Shown piece after piece: positions 11,690-22,864 of a DNA stretch of 64,000 bases. This stretch comes from Hymenopus coronatus (taxonomy: Eukaryota > Arthropoda > Insecta > Mantodea > Hymenopodidae): the NCBI GenBank assembly GCA_030762935.1, contig CM060899.1, forward strand, positions 12,383,001 to 12,447,000, written 5' to 3'. Made by a program: the position numbers and the translations under genes. How positions within the stretch are numbered: position 1 is the first letter of the stretch; every line of letters begins with the position of its first letter. The notes under the pieces were generated by a model that worked only from the letters and a program-made list of their open reading frames with translations, ran no database searches and was not told the DNA's origin.

Positions 11690-12045
11690 TATGGTAGAGT
11701 GATTAGACCGATTACCTCTGACCTAGACGGCATGGGTTCGATTCCAAGTGTTGTATGTGGGATTTATAGTGAATGAAGGAGCATCTGGGTGATTTCCCCT
11801 GCCACTCATTCCATCAGCTACTCCATCATCACCTTTCCTATCATTTACTTCCTCATTCTCATGCTGGCTATGAGCTGAACCCTCATTCCAGGTTCTCCAT
11901 TCTGTGGTTTTGTGCTGTTGGCTCCCCAAAGATTTCTGACCTCTAGGCGTCCGATTGTTATGTCGTAGAGGAGTGGGGGCACTATAGGTCAGTCCTAAAT
12001 ATGGGGAAGGTAAGCCAACAACAACAACAACAAAAAATATGGTTG
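11690..12045 (+). mobile_element. tRNA-derived SINE with CAA-repeat tail
   Basis: The head has a tRNA-type A box (TGGTAGAGTGATTAGACCG) and B box (GGGTTCGATTCC), giving an internal RNA polymerase III promoter. A tRNA-unrelated body follows, then a (CAA)n plus A-rich tail at 12018-12036. Related sequences at 44150, 48523 and 51075 share the body or the 3' end. Confidence 0.8.
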
Positions 12046-12049
12046 CATC

Positions 12050-13237
12050 TATAGTTCTTATTTCAGTTTCTGTTTCCCTTTTCCTATTTTGTCCTCTATA
12101 AGCTAAATTTCTGTTTTTTTAAGCAGTTAACACTCCCTGCAGTATCCAGGCCTAACTCCCAACTGAATCATTCTGCACTACTGGTGTTCACAGCAGTGCT
12201 AGATGAAGGTTTCACCTTTCCGTTGCTAGAAACTGTTGCGCTCTGAGACAGTTTAGTTAAATACAATGCAAACAGTCAAGTTGTTTATCAATACATCTTC
12301 ATATAGAAATAAAAAAAAAACATGACTGAATAATAATAGCTACTGCAGATTCTAAAGAAACAGAATCTGTGTAATAATCTAAATATTAATTATATGTATT
12401 TGTAAATTTTTAAATCTTTTATAAATTTAATTATTATTTATGATATTTATTTTTCTCATAATACTTTTGTTTACTAAATTATAAGTAAAAATTTAAATAT
12501 TCTAATAATGTATAAAATGAAAAAAGTGTTAAATTATAAGCTTGGATGTAGGAAACAGGCACCAGGAGGGTGTACTGCAGATTTTATTTCATTTTTACTT
12601 TCATTAGCTTGTATGCACATATAATGTAGGGGAGATCAGTACAAGTTGACGATGTTACCAGATGACTATTATTAATGTGTTTATTTTTCAGGATAATATT
12701 GTTTTCCTTGCATATATTATTAGAATGACCTGTATTATATCCATTTGGATACATTTTTATTTTGATATCATTAAAAATGAATGCAAAAGTGTCATCTTGC
12801 ACTGATAGCATAGCAAGATGACAACTGCAACAAAAGGTGAATACATTTTTATTTCCCTCTTCCAAGTATGAATAGTTCTCATGCCACATATCCACTCTTA
12901 TCATGGAGAATTAACACAGATCTCATAACAAACATGTTTCTTTGGAAGTTTGCTAATGTCATAAGTATCTGTAGTCGGAGCTTCTTTGTTCTTTTACGAG
13001 AATCAATTACAAAAACTTTCTTTTTCGCAGCCAGACTATTTGGTTGCTTTAAACATTTTTGAGCAATCTTCTTTGCTTATTTCTGAGCCAGCAATCTTCA
13101 TTGGTGAGCATGCACATTGCATATGGCTCTTACGTTTTTTTCATATAAGGTTTGGTTTAAAATCTTAAACACTTTGGCATAGTTTTGACTGAATGGGAGC
13201 CAAATTTATTGAAATTCCTGGTTCATTTATTCTGGTT
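12050..13237. other. AT-rich MPI intron sequence, nothing recognised
   Basis: Open frames of 60-106 codons here have no family features and overlap one another on both strands. Confidence 0.4.
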
Positions 13238-14105
13238 TTGTCATTTTTACTTTCTCTATACTTACTATATACATATTGTAGGTATTGTATTGCACCCAAA
13301 AATTTGATACCAAGATTTCACCAGAAATATATGTTTTGAGACCCCCTGAATCCAAAAAAAAAAGCATTTTTAGAAAAATGTCTGTGTGTGTCTGTCTGTG
13401 TGAATGTGTATGGACAGCATAGCTCAAAAACAAAAAGACCGTTAAACACCAAATTTGGTAGTTAAGTTTCGCTTTGTTCAAGGATGCTACACAAAGATTT
13501 TCATAAAATCCCCCACCCCAAACTACCCTTTACATGGAAAAAATTTAGAACATTTTGATTTTCTTAAAAATGGCTCTAACAATTTTGATTAAAATATCAT
13601 ATATTAAAGATATTTACCCGACAAATAAAATGTATATCTTGAATTTTCTGAGAATAGCCTCTGAAGACTGCTTTATTCTAAATGAATTTTACGGAATTTT
13701 GCACAACTGCTAAACCATAAGAGATAGACAAAAACTTAAAACACAAAAAAATGTAGAGCATGTTAAAACACACAATTTATGTTATATACATTTTTTTCTT
13801 CGGCTTAATCATTTTTTAAATATTCCTTGTTTTTTGGTTTTAGCTTTGAAAAACATACTTTTCTCACACAGGAATTCATCAACTCCTGTCCATACACACA
13901 AAGGAACTTCAGTCACATAAAAACCAGCTTTTGACTATCGCTTTAACCTATGGTACTCCCTTATTTCACTTTTACTAACAAGGAAGCAAGTAATAATACT
14001 ATTTCTGCTAATTTTTTCTCAATTAGATGAAGTAAATAGAATAATTTGTTGCAGAGATGTAAAGAAAGTCATGTGAATGGAACACATCAGATTTTTTATA
14101 ATACT
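13238..14105 (+). repeat. 0.85-kb repeat family, copy 2 (reference copy)
   Basis: Family layout: a left end with an imperfect hairpin (TTTCTCTA, ~20-nt arms, TAGAG/GTAGG); GTATTGTATTGCACCCAAAA; TTTCACCAGAAAT; a GT-rich stretch; a GACAGCATAGCTCAAAAAC block; a short inverted repeat around ACCAAACTTGGT; TTTTCA(A)GAAAATC; GGGAATAGCCTCTGAAGA; CGTAAGAGATAGACAAAAAC; and a right end GAGAAAGTCATGTGAATGG. No frame is conserved, so it is non-coding and presumably non-autonomous. At least 12 copies lie in this window. Confidence 0.8.
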
Positions 14106-14269
14106 TCCATATTTGAGGTTTAACGTGGCAGATATTAATGAACTAGCCCAAAAGGAAAAGTAACACAACACATTATGGAACAGTTTGAAGATCACAAAGC
14201 TCAGAAATGGCGCTATGTAATAATATGAATTTAAATTAAGTGATTCTTCATCTTGCCCCAGCCCCCCCT

Positions 14270-15189
14270 ACATAGGAGCCAGAAAAATATTGTACTCCTT
14301 CCAAAAATGTAATATTGAGATTAAAATATATTGAAATGCATATTTTGAGATTCCCTAAGTAAAAAAAAAAAAAAACATTTTTAGAAAGAGATCAGTGTGT
14401 GTCTATGGGCAGCATAACTCAAAGACGAAAAGACTGTCACATACAAAACTTGGTATTTTTGTGTTGAGTATCTTCCAAGGATGCAACACGAAGATTTTCA
14501 AGAAAATCCTCTCTAACACAAACTACCCTTTATATGGAAACAGTTTTGAAAATGTTGTTTTTCTCAAAACTGACTGAAACAATTTTGATTAAAATACTGT
14601 ATATTAAAGACATTTACAAGTTTTGAAAATGTTGTTTTTCTCAAAACTGACAAACAATTTTGATTAAAATACTATATATTAAAGACATTTACATCACAAA
14701 ATGTATGTATATTGAATTTTCAGGGAATAGCCACTGAAGAGCTCTTTATTCTGGATGAGTTTTGCAAAATGTTGTGTAGCAGTTAAACCGTAAGGCATAT
14801 ACAAAAACTTACCACACAAAAAATGTAACTCTTATACAACAGGCAATTTATGTGATATATGTTTTTCTTGTAGAGTTGACTACAATTGAGATATTCAAAT
14901 GTTATTGATTTCAATTTAAACAACTCAACTTTTCCCAAACTGGGCCATGCAAAGCGAACCAAACCTCAATTTTTTCACACAGCAATGAGCTTTTAAAAGA
15001 TTTGACTATCGCTTTAGCCTAATCTATTCCATTATTTCCCTTCTACTTACAAGGAACTAAGTAATAAGACCAACTCTGCTAATGTTCATCCCAATTAGCA
15101 TTAAGTGAATAAAAGTATAATCTTTTGTAGGAATAGTTTGTATAAGGAACAGCTAGAGAAAATTAGGTGAATACAACACATCAAACGTG
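14270..15189 (+). repeat. 0.85-kb repeat family, copy 3
   Basis: Diverged at the left end, with the family blocks in order. It has a private ~68-bp tandem duplication (GAAAATGTTGTTTTTCTCAA at 14547 and again at 14625). It abuts copy 4 head to tail. Confidence 0.7.
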
Positions 15190-15895
15190 TACTTTCTCTA
15201 CACATACTATGTACTTAGTGTATAGAGAAGGTATTGTATTGCACCCAAAAATTTGGTACCGAAATTTCACCAGACAAGCATTTTTAGAAAAATGTCTGTT
15301 AGATACCAAACTTGGTATTTAATGTTCAGTATCTTACAAGAATGTGACATGAAGATTTTCAAGAAAGTTCCCCCAAACCCAACTACTGTTTACAAAGAAA
15401 AATATTGTTTGAAAATCTTGATTTTCTCAAAAATGTAACGACTTTGCTTAAAATATAGTATATAGATATTTAAATGACAAACAAAATGTACATCTTGAAT
15501 TTTCTAGGAATAGCCTCTAAAGACCCCTTTATTCTGGATGACTTTATTTAATCCTGCATAACTAGTAAGCCATAAGAGATGGACAAAAACTTACTACACA
15601 AAAAAGTAGAGCCCTTAAAACACACTTAATGTCATACATATTTTCTTCCTAGAGTTTACCATTTTTGAGACATTCCCTGTTATTGGTTTTAGTTTTAAAA
15701 TACATAAACTTTTCTCATACAAGGACTTGACAACTTCTGGCACGCGAATAATTGGATTTCAATTCCCATAGCATGTGACTGTCGGTTTAGCTTAGTGTGT
15801 TCCCTTATTTCCCTTCCATTTATAAGGAACTAAGTAATAAGACTGCTACTGCCAGTGTTTATCTTGTTTAGCATGAACTAGATAGAAGATAAGCT
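15190..15895 (+). repeat. 0.85-kb repeat family, copy 4
   Basis: The left hairpin is well preserved (TTTCTCTACACATACTATG pairing with the strand ending TAGTGTATAGAGAA). It has an internal deletion over the GT-rich segment and lacks the right end. Confidence 0.75.
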
Positions 15896-16261
15896 TATTA
15901 ACAATTTTTTTTTATTTTGTCCCTTCATTACAGAATCTGCCACAACAATGAAGAAAGTCATCAAGCATAGACACTATTGTGAACAATATTTTGAATCCCA
16001 TCAATATACAAACAATTTACACTAAAGCAAAACACTTTGATCACAGTTTTAAGGAAGACAAATTTAAATGAATTTAATCTAGGTCTTTAATTGCATAAAT
16101 TTTTGGTCCTCCTATCATTAGTCATCATCTTAATTAATTTTGATTATCTGAAATTTCTTAATTTTCTAGTGGTATGCTGCAAATTTCAGAACACTTCTTC
16201 TAAAAGGTATATTGTGTGAAATATAAATCATTAGACAATAAAGGAATATTATTACACTTAC

Positions 16262-16403
16262 TTTTAATGTGTTCTAGTATTTCTTTCTTGGGTCTGAAAC
16301 CACACATTGCCTTAAACTCTGAAAGTGCTATTAGCATCTCTGGTTTATGGTTATCATCTTTGTAAATATCTGGTTTCCAGTTGTGTAAATGTTTTGCCGT
16401 TTC
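16262..16403 (-). CDS. MPI: Mannose-6-phosphate isomerase, second visible exon
   Basis: 142 nt, entering at phase 0 and leaving at phase 1. The minus-strand acceptor is TACGTTACAG before 16403 and the donor is AAAA|GTAAGT after 16262. The product reads ETAKHLHNWKPDIYKDDNHK followed by PEM and later CGFRP. It matches the human segment that follows AHPNK (ELAEKLH, then ANHKPEM, then LCGFRP). The E of NHKPEM is the third zinc ligand. Joining it to the preceding exon gives AHPDK-ETAKHL without a gap. The first intron is 4.9 kb and holds copies of the 0.85-kb repeat, a mariner piece and a TTAA element. The next intron is 5.7 kb. Confidence 0.93.
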
Positions 16404-16539
16404 CTGTAACGTAGGGCAAAAGGTAAGTAAATGTTTCAGAGGAATATTTTGACTTCATTATGTTATGTTAATGCACAGAGTGTATTCAGAAATTCAACTT
16501 CTTTTTTTAAACTATCATTATACTTTTAGAATTTGATTC

Positions 16540-16657
16540 TATTTTTACTATCTCTGCATTTACTATGTCCATAGTGTAAAGAGAATGTGTTTATTCCACC
16601 CAAAAATTTGATACCGATATTTCACCATAAATACATGTTTTGAGACTCCTGATTCCC

Positions 16658-16696
<39 letters not shown>

Positions 16697-17440
16697 AAAA
16701 ACGTGGTTGTGTGTGTCTGTGACCAGTTTAGCTAGAAAATGAATTGGTTAAATACCAAACTTGGCATTTAAGTTGAGTATCCTCCAAAGATGCAACAAAA
16801 AGATTTTCAAGAAAATCCTCCCACTACCAACTACCCTTTACATGGAACATTTTCCAAAAATTTTTATTTTCTCAAAAATGGCTAACGATTTTGATTAATG
16901 TTTAATGTTTAAGATATTTTTATGACAAACAAAAAATATATCTTCAATTTTCTGGGAATAGGCTCTGAAGAACTCTTCATTCTTGATGGCTTTTGTGTAA
17001 GTGGCAAAGGTTGACAAAAGGTTGCTACACAGAAATGGCAGATTTCATTAAAATATTTGCTTTTGCTTTGTGTTATATACATTTTTGTAGAGTAAATCAT
17101 TTTTAGATATTCAGATTATTGGTTTAAATTTTAAGTCACTTAAATTTTTCTCAAACAAAAACATATTTCTTCTTGTTTTCATTTGTTTACTCCTGGCACA
17201 CAAAGGGAATGGAATTTCCATTGTTTCACATAGTGACCAACCAGCATTTAAAGGACTTGACTATCACTTTAGCCCGTGCATTCACATATTCCCTTCTACT
17301 TACAAGGAAGCAAGTAATAAGACTAATTCTGCTTATGGTTATCTTGATTAGTTGATGCAGATAAAAGATTAATCTTTGGAATAAAATGTTTGTTTGTGGA
17401 ACAGCTAGAGAATGCAACACAACAGATTTTTATACAATAA
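16540..17440 (+). repeat. 0.85-kb repeat family, copy 5
   Basis: All family blocks are present. The A-stretch of the family has expanded to 32 A (16663-16694). The copy starts about 140 bp upstream, on the MPI strand, of exon 16403-16262. Confidence 0.75.
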
Positions 17441-17444
17441 ATGA

Positions 17445-17812
17445 AGCATAATTCCAGTGAGGGCTAATGGTGCCCTATTCTAATGAATTTAAGGGTAATA
17501 TGTATATACCAAGCTATAGGATCTTTCATACAAACTCATTCACAGCTTTTCTTCTCTTCACTTTTTTGTTACCATATACAGTATGCCTCAGTGAACGATG
17601 ATGTAATAACTGTTACCCGCCAGTCTGTGGGTCTGATGCAACAACTTCCGGCGTCACGTCCTGCAAGCAGTTATAGATGTCCTCCATTTCCGACTTCATA
17701 TCTGGCTTCCTCTGCTACAAGTGAGACACACTCAATATGAACTTGAAGTGAATGTGTGTATTTACAGTATTGCTGTATAGGGTCATTAAATTATAAGGTA
17801 GCCCCTGTTGTG
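17445..17812. other. Unique-looking intronic sequence
   Basis: Slightly richer in GC and CpG than its surroundings (about 17600-17700). The 85-codon frame here matches no family I know. Confidence 0.3.
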
Positions 17813-17814
17813 GT

Positions 17815-18130
17815 CTCGCTCCATTGCACAAGATCCGAGAGCTTATGGGGACCTTTCACCAATTATGAATGACAATGGTTAAGAAATTGATTCAATGACA
17901 TAAAGCATGATTGAACTGTATCCATGATACCTGGCAGATAGGATTACTAAGGAAATCATTAAAAAAATCCACAGCATGATTCTTGCAGATCATGAAATGA
18001 AAGTTCACAAAGTGCCAGAGGTCATAGGATTGTCCATGGAAACAGCAATTCATATTTTGCCTGATAAGTTGGAGATGAAAAAGTTGTCAGCCCAAGTAAA
18101 TGGCAACAATTGCAAGATGACAGCAGCATT
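17815..18130 (+). mobile_element. Mariner 5' fragment
   Basis: Nearly identical to 7865-8130, including ADHEMKVHKVPE and GLSMETAIHILP. It then extends a little further (QVNGNNCKMTAAFQ). It has the 5' part only, with no catalytic domain. Confidence 0.75.
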
Positions 18131-18449
18131 TCAAGCTAAACTCAAATGATCCTTTTGTTTGGCAAATGAAATAAAAGTGTGGTTTCAGAAAATTATTTCT
18201 AAATGTTTTTGAGAAAACAATGAATTTAGGGATTTTAACAGAAAAAAAAAAAAAAAATCTGAAAGCTGTTATACTTTGTCTACATGGCAGCCCTCCACTG
18301 AGGAAAGTAATAAAATAATAAGTAATAGTTTACATTGGTTACAGCAGCTAATATAACACATTTAAAAAATCAAACTGATGCTATAATGGAGTACCTACAA
18401 CCTACAATGGGACATTCTCCCATATTGTAACCTCTTATGCCTGGATGAT

Positions 18450-19395
18450 TCTGGGATAATGTTGCTGAATGAGGGTGGTCAACGTTGCTAATTCATACCA
18501 ACTTTTGAAAACTGAAAAAGCGCTGAGCAATGAGCAGATAGCAACAAGAGAATGCAACCAGTTAATAGCCACTAGATAGCAGTAGTAGCATGGTTATTTG
18601 TCACTAAATGTTGTGGAGCTCTATTTTTCTTCTACATTCATTGTTATATTATGGAGTCCATGATGCTCAATAGCAGTGAAATTCATATACATATATATAT
18701 ATATATATATAAGATAACAGTGAAACTTAAGTATATATTTATGTATTAAATATAATTTCTATGCTCTTATCATTTAAAATAAAGAAATAAAATGCACCTT
18801 TATTTGCTGTAAGATAGCCAAATTATTACTCCACTTTTTTTCCCTTATCAATGTTATGAATTAACTATTATTTCCTAGCTCTCAACATTTAAAATAAAGA
18901 AATAAAAACATACTTATTTCAGTATTAAGTCTATATTTGTTGCCCTGATTCTTTAACATTAGCAAGCACATTAACCAATATTCCTTGGAAGTGAAAAGGT
19001 GGAAAAGTGCCAGGATCCAGATAGTACGCTGCTTTAAGTTAACCCATCTATTGCAGATGTTGGTTGTTTGAGGTTACGTGGACCTGGGTTAGCTAAAGGT
19101 GATTTCATTACAAGATGAAGATACACACTGTAATGGCGCCTCTTAAAATATTTGATCAACTGGGTATTTTGGGTTAAACGGAGAAATTTAATACTCAAAG
19201 CTACTATCAAATAAACACAGCATCTTTGTTTTCTCACACTATTCATTGCATATTTTAGTGCTTTTTCCACTACCCCATGGTTGCGCTGGCTTCCCTCTTT
19301 TCCCAATACCATAACTACACCCTCCATAGTGCAGATCATTGAACGTTTCAGCAATTTTCTGAAGCAAAAGTTGCCTGCCAGACTTTACAATTTTG
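18450..19395. mobile_element. Terminal-inverted-repeat DNA element, copy 2
   Basis: Follows the order of 4727-5698: the ACCAACTTT..GAAAACTGAAAA block; AATGCAACCAGTTAATAGCC; GATAGCAGTAGTAGCA; TTGTTTGAGGTTACGTGG; TTTTGGGTTAAACGGAGAAA; and a 3' part with TTCCCTCTTTTCCCAATACC. The termini are degenerate. Extra sequence with an AT microsatellite (about 18620-18990) is absent from copy 1. Confidence 0.6.
18691..18711. repeat. AT microsatellite
   Basis: (AT)n run of about 21 bp. Confidence 0.9.
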
Positions 19396-19638
19396 GTTTT
19401 AGATTTGCAGATCTGTCTGTTACTGCTACACACCACTCCTAATAAACATACCTCAACTAGCTTTGCAGCCCTCAACATCAGGTTATACTTAAACTGTATG
19501 CTCATAGGAATGACAAATATAAAAGAATGTCCATAAATTGTGTTTTTCTTTTTTTTTTTTTTTGTACCTTGTCCAAAAATAGACCTGAGAAATTATTAAT
19601 ATTACTAAAATATGCAAAGTATTCAAAATGTGCTTTAA

Positions 19639-20635
19639 TAATTTTACAGCCAGCCTGGATAAGAGAATGCTTACTGAAAAGTGCCAAGCAATTTTAGAGC
19701 AGAATGTACATTTTAAATCATTAGTAACAATATGAATGCCAAATGACATTGAGAGCTGAATATTTTTTTTATTTAGTAAACCATTTGTCTACTGTATATG
19801 TATTATACGGATCAGTCTCTTCAATATTTTTAAAAAATTAAAACCAAAAGAACATTTTGAAAATAAAATGAAAAATCCCAAAATAATAATTAATTAGGAA
19901 TATAAAACCTTGCTATACAGAAAGTTTATACTAATGAAATGAAAGTACAGATATTTCTTTATTAAAAAGCAATCTGTTTTCATCTGGTGTTATATTTTTT
20001 TTAAAATACTAACCTGCAACTGAAAAAAATCACAAAAAATTACACCCACACACACATCAGTGATGTAATATAGCTATTAGTGATAGTGGCATAAAGCAAT
20101 AGGATACAGATGTAACATTGATTACTGTACAATTTAGCACTTCTTGCATAGCTATATGAATGATTCACATTGTCTGCATCGTGTGGTTACACTTCTGTAC
20201 ATCCATTTTGATATGTACACTGATTATTTGCATGTGTATGAATGCACTTTCATAGCTAAACCTAGAATATATACCTATCCTCCTTTCTTACGTCCATGTC
20301 AGAAACTCTTTCATCAGGGTCAGAAAATTCAAGATCACTTGCTTTCTTCTAATACATCTAGAACTGTAGCTCTTATTTACTCTTCGGTCCATAACCTTTT
20401 TCAAGCTGTCTTCATTTTTAAACTAAACACCAGCTAAAGAAATTAAATTTGGTGCTGATTTAGTGCTTTGAAATGAAAAGCTAATGCTCTAGAAAACCTT
20501 TCTCTATGGCTATGATGTAAAAAGCACACAGACTTTCCTGCTGGAAAGAGTTAAAATGTATGAAAATGGCATCAAAATTAGATCTTGATTGTCAATTCTT
20601 GCAGAATTTTTGGATCACGCTTGGCATTAAAAGGG
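19639..20635 (+). mobile_element. piggyBac-like TTAA element, copy 2
   Basis: Bounded by TTAA at 19635-19638 and 20636-20639. The right end TGGCATTAAAAGGG is well kept and the left end (TTTTACAGCCAGCCTGG) is decayed. The interior is collinear with copy 1, including the poly-T/A middle and the antisense acidic N-terminal remnant near 20270-20360. Confidence 0.75.
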
Positions 20636-20639
20636 TTAA

Positions 20640-21337
20640 CACATTGGCATTTCTTTACTTGAATGGCCAAGAAACCCAGGGTTTTTACGCCTACTTTGAG
20701 TTATTATTTACAGTATATCAATAAAATCTGCCAAAAAGTATTGGTACAATCTAAAAGTATGGTATTCAAGGGTTTCTCAACAAGTAAGCAAATAGTCATA
20801 ACTTCCATATTAATATTTAATTTTAAATTTACAAGTATCAAACATGAATTTGAAAAAATCTGCATAAAGCAGCCTACACTCCATTTGTTGAAAGTTCCAA
20901 AAACTCTCCCTCGGAATCAGAATTTTCTAGAGCTTCATTTGTATCCTGAATTACAGCTTCAGCTCACAGAAATTGAGGAAAATGCAGCATTTTAGCATTT
21001 AAGAAAACAAAACATAACAAACAGATCACCACCTTCAAGGAAAATGGCGTGACTACCTGAGAGCAACCAATATTATTAACTCTCCCAATTTCCTTATAGT
21101 TGACTAAAGCAAGGACAGATGGTAGCACAAATCACAACTAAATGATAACTGATGCATGTTCTTTGCTGCATAGTGCAAGACCAAGTTAAGGTTGTGGATT
21201 TGCATTTAAAGCTTGGGCGTGGGCCACATGGATATGTTGCATGGCCCGAGTTATACTCGGGCTGGGACTTCAATGTGTGAACAAGTGTATAAGTTCATTT
21301 CATCAAGCAAAGCAAAATAAAAGAGTAAATAAGTTAC
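20640..21337. other. MPI intron sequence, nothing recognised
   Basis: Open frame 20663-20995 (110 codons, lysine- and leucine-rich) has no recognisable motif and lies antisense within the MPI intron. Confidence 0.35.
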
Positions 21338-21655
21338 CTTATCAGGATGTGCCTGGATAGACAAGGGTTTACGAATTGACAGCACTTTCAATAGGAATGG
21401 AAACTTGCTTCCAAATTTGTTGATCACTGCCTCTCCTAGCACTTCTGGATGAGCATTGAGGTAGTCTTCAAGCAGTTCACCAGTCTCTAGTGCTGATGGC
21501 CCATTTGGATGGGTTCCCAACCACATCTCTGCATAAGGAGTAGTGTTGTTGGGAACAAAACCTGGATGACTGAGCATATACAGCTCACATGCTTTGCTAT
21601 CCGTACCCAGTTTTCCCCATGTGTAGGTTTTGTGAACACTGTATATTATCAAGCA
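21338..21655 (-). CDS. MPI: Mannose-6-phosphate isomerase, exon encoding N-terminal domain
   Basis: MPI is the cytosolic zinc enzyme that interconverts mannose-6-phosphate and fructose-6-phosphate and feeds GDP-mannose synthesis. This 318-nt exon (106 codons, phase 0 at both ends) reads through TYTWGKLG, PYAEMWLGTHP, FPFLLKVLS and PLSIQAHPDK. These match the family motifs YAWGKMG, PYAELWMGTHP, PFLFKVLS and LSIQAHPNK of the animal enzyme. The Q and first H of IQAHP are two of the four zinc ligands. On the minus strand the acceptor is TTTTTACAG before base 21655 and the donor is AAG|GTAACTT after base 21338. No start codon lies in the exon; in the human protein about five residues precede the equivalent point, so a short upstream exon at higher coordinates is expected. 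I could not locate it. The next exon continues in frame 4.9 kb away. Confidence 0.93.
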
Positions 21656-21744
21656 CTGTAAAAAGAAGCAATGCAATTAAATCATGAACATTTGAAATTA
21701 CCATACAGTAAATATCAATATACATCCTACATGTGAGTAAATCA

Positions 21745-22062
21745 CAAAAATGTGATGTGTTCCATTCACATCACTGTAAAAAACAGCTTATTCTTCTATC
21801 TACTTTATGATAATTGAGATACACAATAGAAGAAATTGTTTTAATTACTTGCCATCTTGTAAGTAGAAGGGAAATAAGGGAATACACAAGCGATAGTCAT
21901 ATCTTTTAAAAAACTGGTTGCCATGTGGTCTAAATCTGTATCAATGCATGGCCATGAGTTTACAAATTTACGTGTGAGAAAAGTTTAAGTATCTGAAACA
22001 CATAACAGGGAATAATCCGGAAAAAAACATGCATGACAAAATGTTTGTTTAAAGATCACTTT
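21745..22062 (-). repeat. 0.85-kb repeat family, truncated copy
   Basis: Begins with the family right end in reverse (TGATGTGTTCCATTCACAT) and stops at the TTTTTTGTGTAGTAAG block, where the SINE at 22070 begins. Confidence 0.65.
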
Positions 22063-22069
22063 TTTGTGT

Positions 22070-22215
22070 AGTAAGCATGTTGCCATGGTAGCTCAGTGGT
22101 TAGAGCAACTGGCTAGAGACCAGCAGATCTGTGGTTCAAATCCCAGCTATGACACTGAAGTTTTTAGTCTGACTCCAACCCCTGTCCTAACACGGCTTGT
22201 GAAAAAACAAATTAA
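22070..22215 (+). mobile_element. tRNA-derived SINE
   Basis: The tRNA-like head has A box TAGCTCAGTGGTTAGAGC and B box GGTTCAAATCC. A clover-leaf can be drawn, but the T stem and acceptor stem have mismatches. The body (GTCTGACTCCAACCCCTGTC) is shared with 30853-30960, so this is a SINE and not a tRNA gene. Confidence 0.75.
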
Positions 22216-22459
22216 AAATGCATTTTGTTCTGCACATAGACTTAAAATGTTCCATTGAGTACAGATAGTAGGAGAGTTAAGAACAGAATTGGTATGGAGA
22301 GGAGTAAACAAAGTAGTAAACTTATTTTACTTCAATTACCCACTGTGTCAACACTTTGTAGAAAATTAAGACATATCAAACTATAAGACTATAATGCATT
22401 AAATGAAAACTTAATCATACATGCATATTATGCCTTCTTTCATTCCTGTCTAACATAAG

Positions 22460-22860
22460 TGAACTTCTCTGGGGTAATTCAGTGGCAAAAAAGGCAGTTA
22501 GATGTATTGCTAATCTAGATTATAACCATCCTTGCAAATATTTTTCAAAAAAACTTAAAATGATGACCGTGCCAGCATTGTACATTTACCATTCACTGAT
22601 GTTCATAAAAGAAAACCTACAAAAATATGAAGTCTGACAGTACATGGCTACACAACATGAAACAATTATACCATATTCAAGATTATCAAAAATTCATGGT
22701 AGATAAATATCTAGGATTAAGTATATATAACAAACTTTCAAAACATATTACCTCACTACCCATTCATAAATTTGGAACATTTCTGGACAATTGGGTGAAA
22801 TATAAAGGTTTTTACTCAGTAGAAGAGTTCTTTGAATGTAATAAACTTTCACTTAGATGA
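22460..22860 (+). pseudogene. LINE ORF2 C-terminal fragment
   Basis: ELLWGNSVAKKAVRCIANLD, YFSKKLKMMTVPALYIYHSL, then in the next frame LGLSIYNKLSKHITSLPIHK and WVKYKGFYSVEEFFEC. This is the standard end of insect LINE reverse-transcriptase proteins. One frameshift occurs near 22620, so it is inactive and 5'-truncated. Confidence 0.75.
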
Positions 22861-22864
22861 GTAA

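Noticed and set aside
22078..22152. Candidate tRNA gene
   Set aside because: A and B boxes are good, but the acceptor and T stems mispair and the downstream body recurs at 30853, so it is a SINE head.
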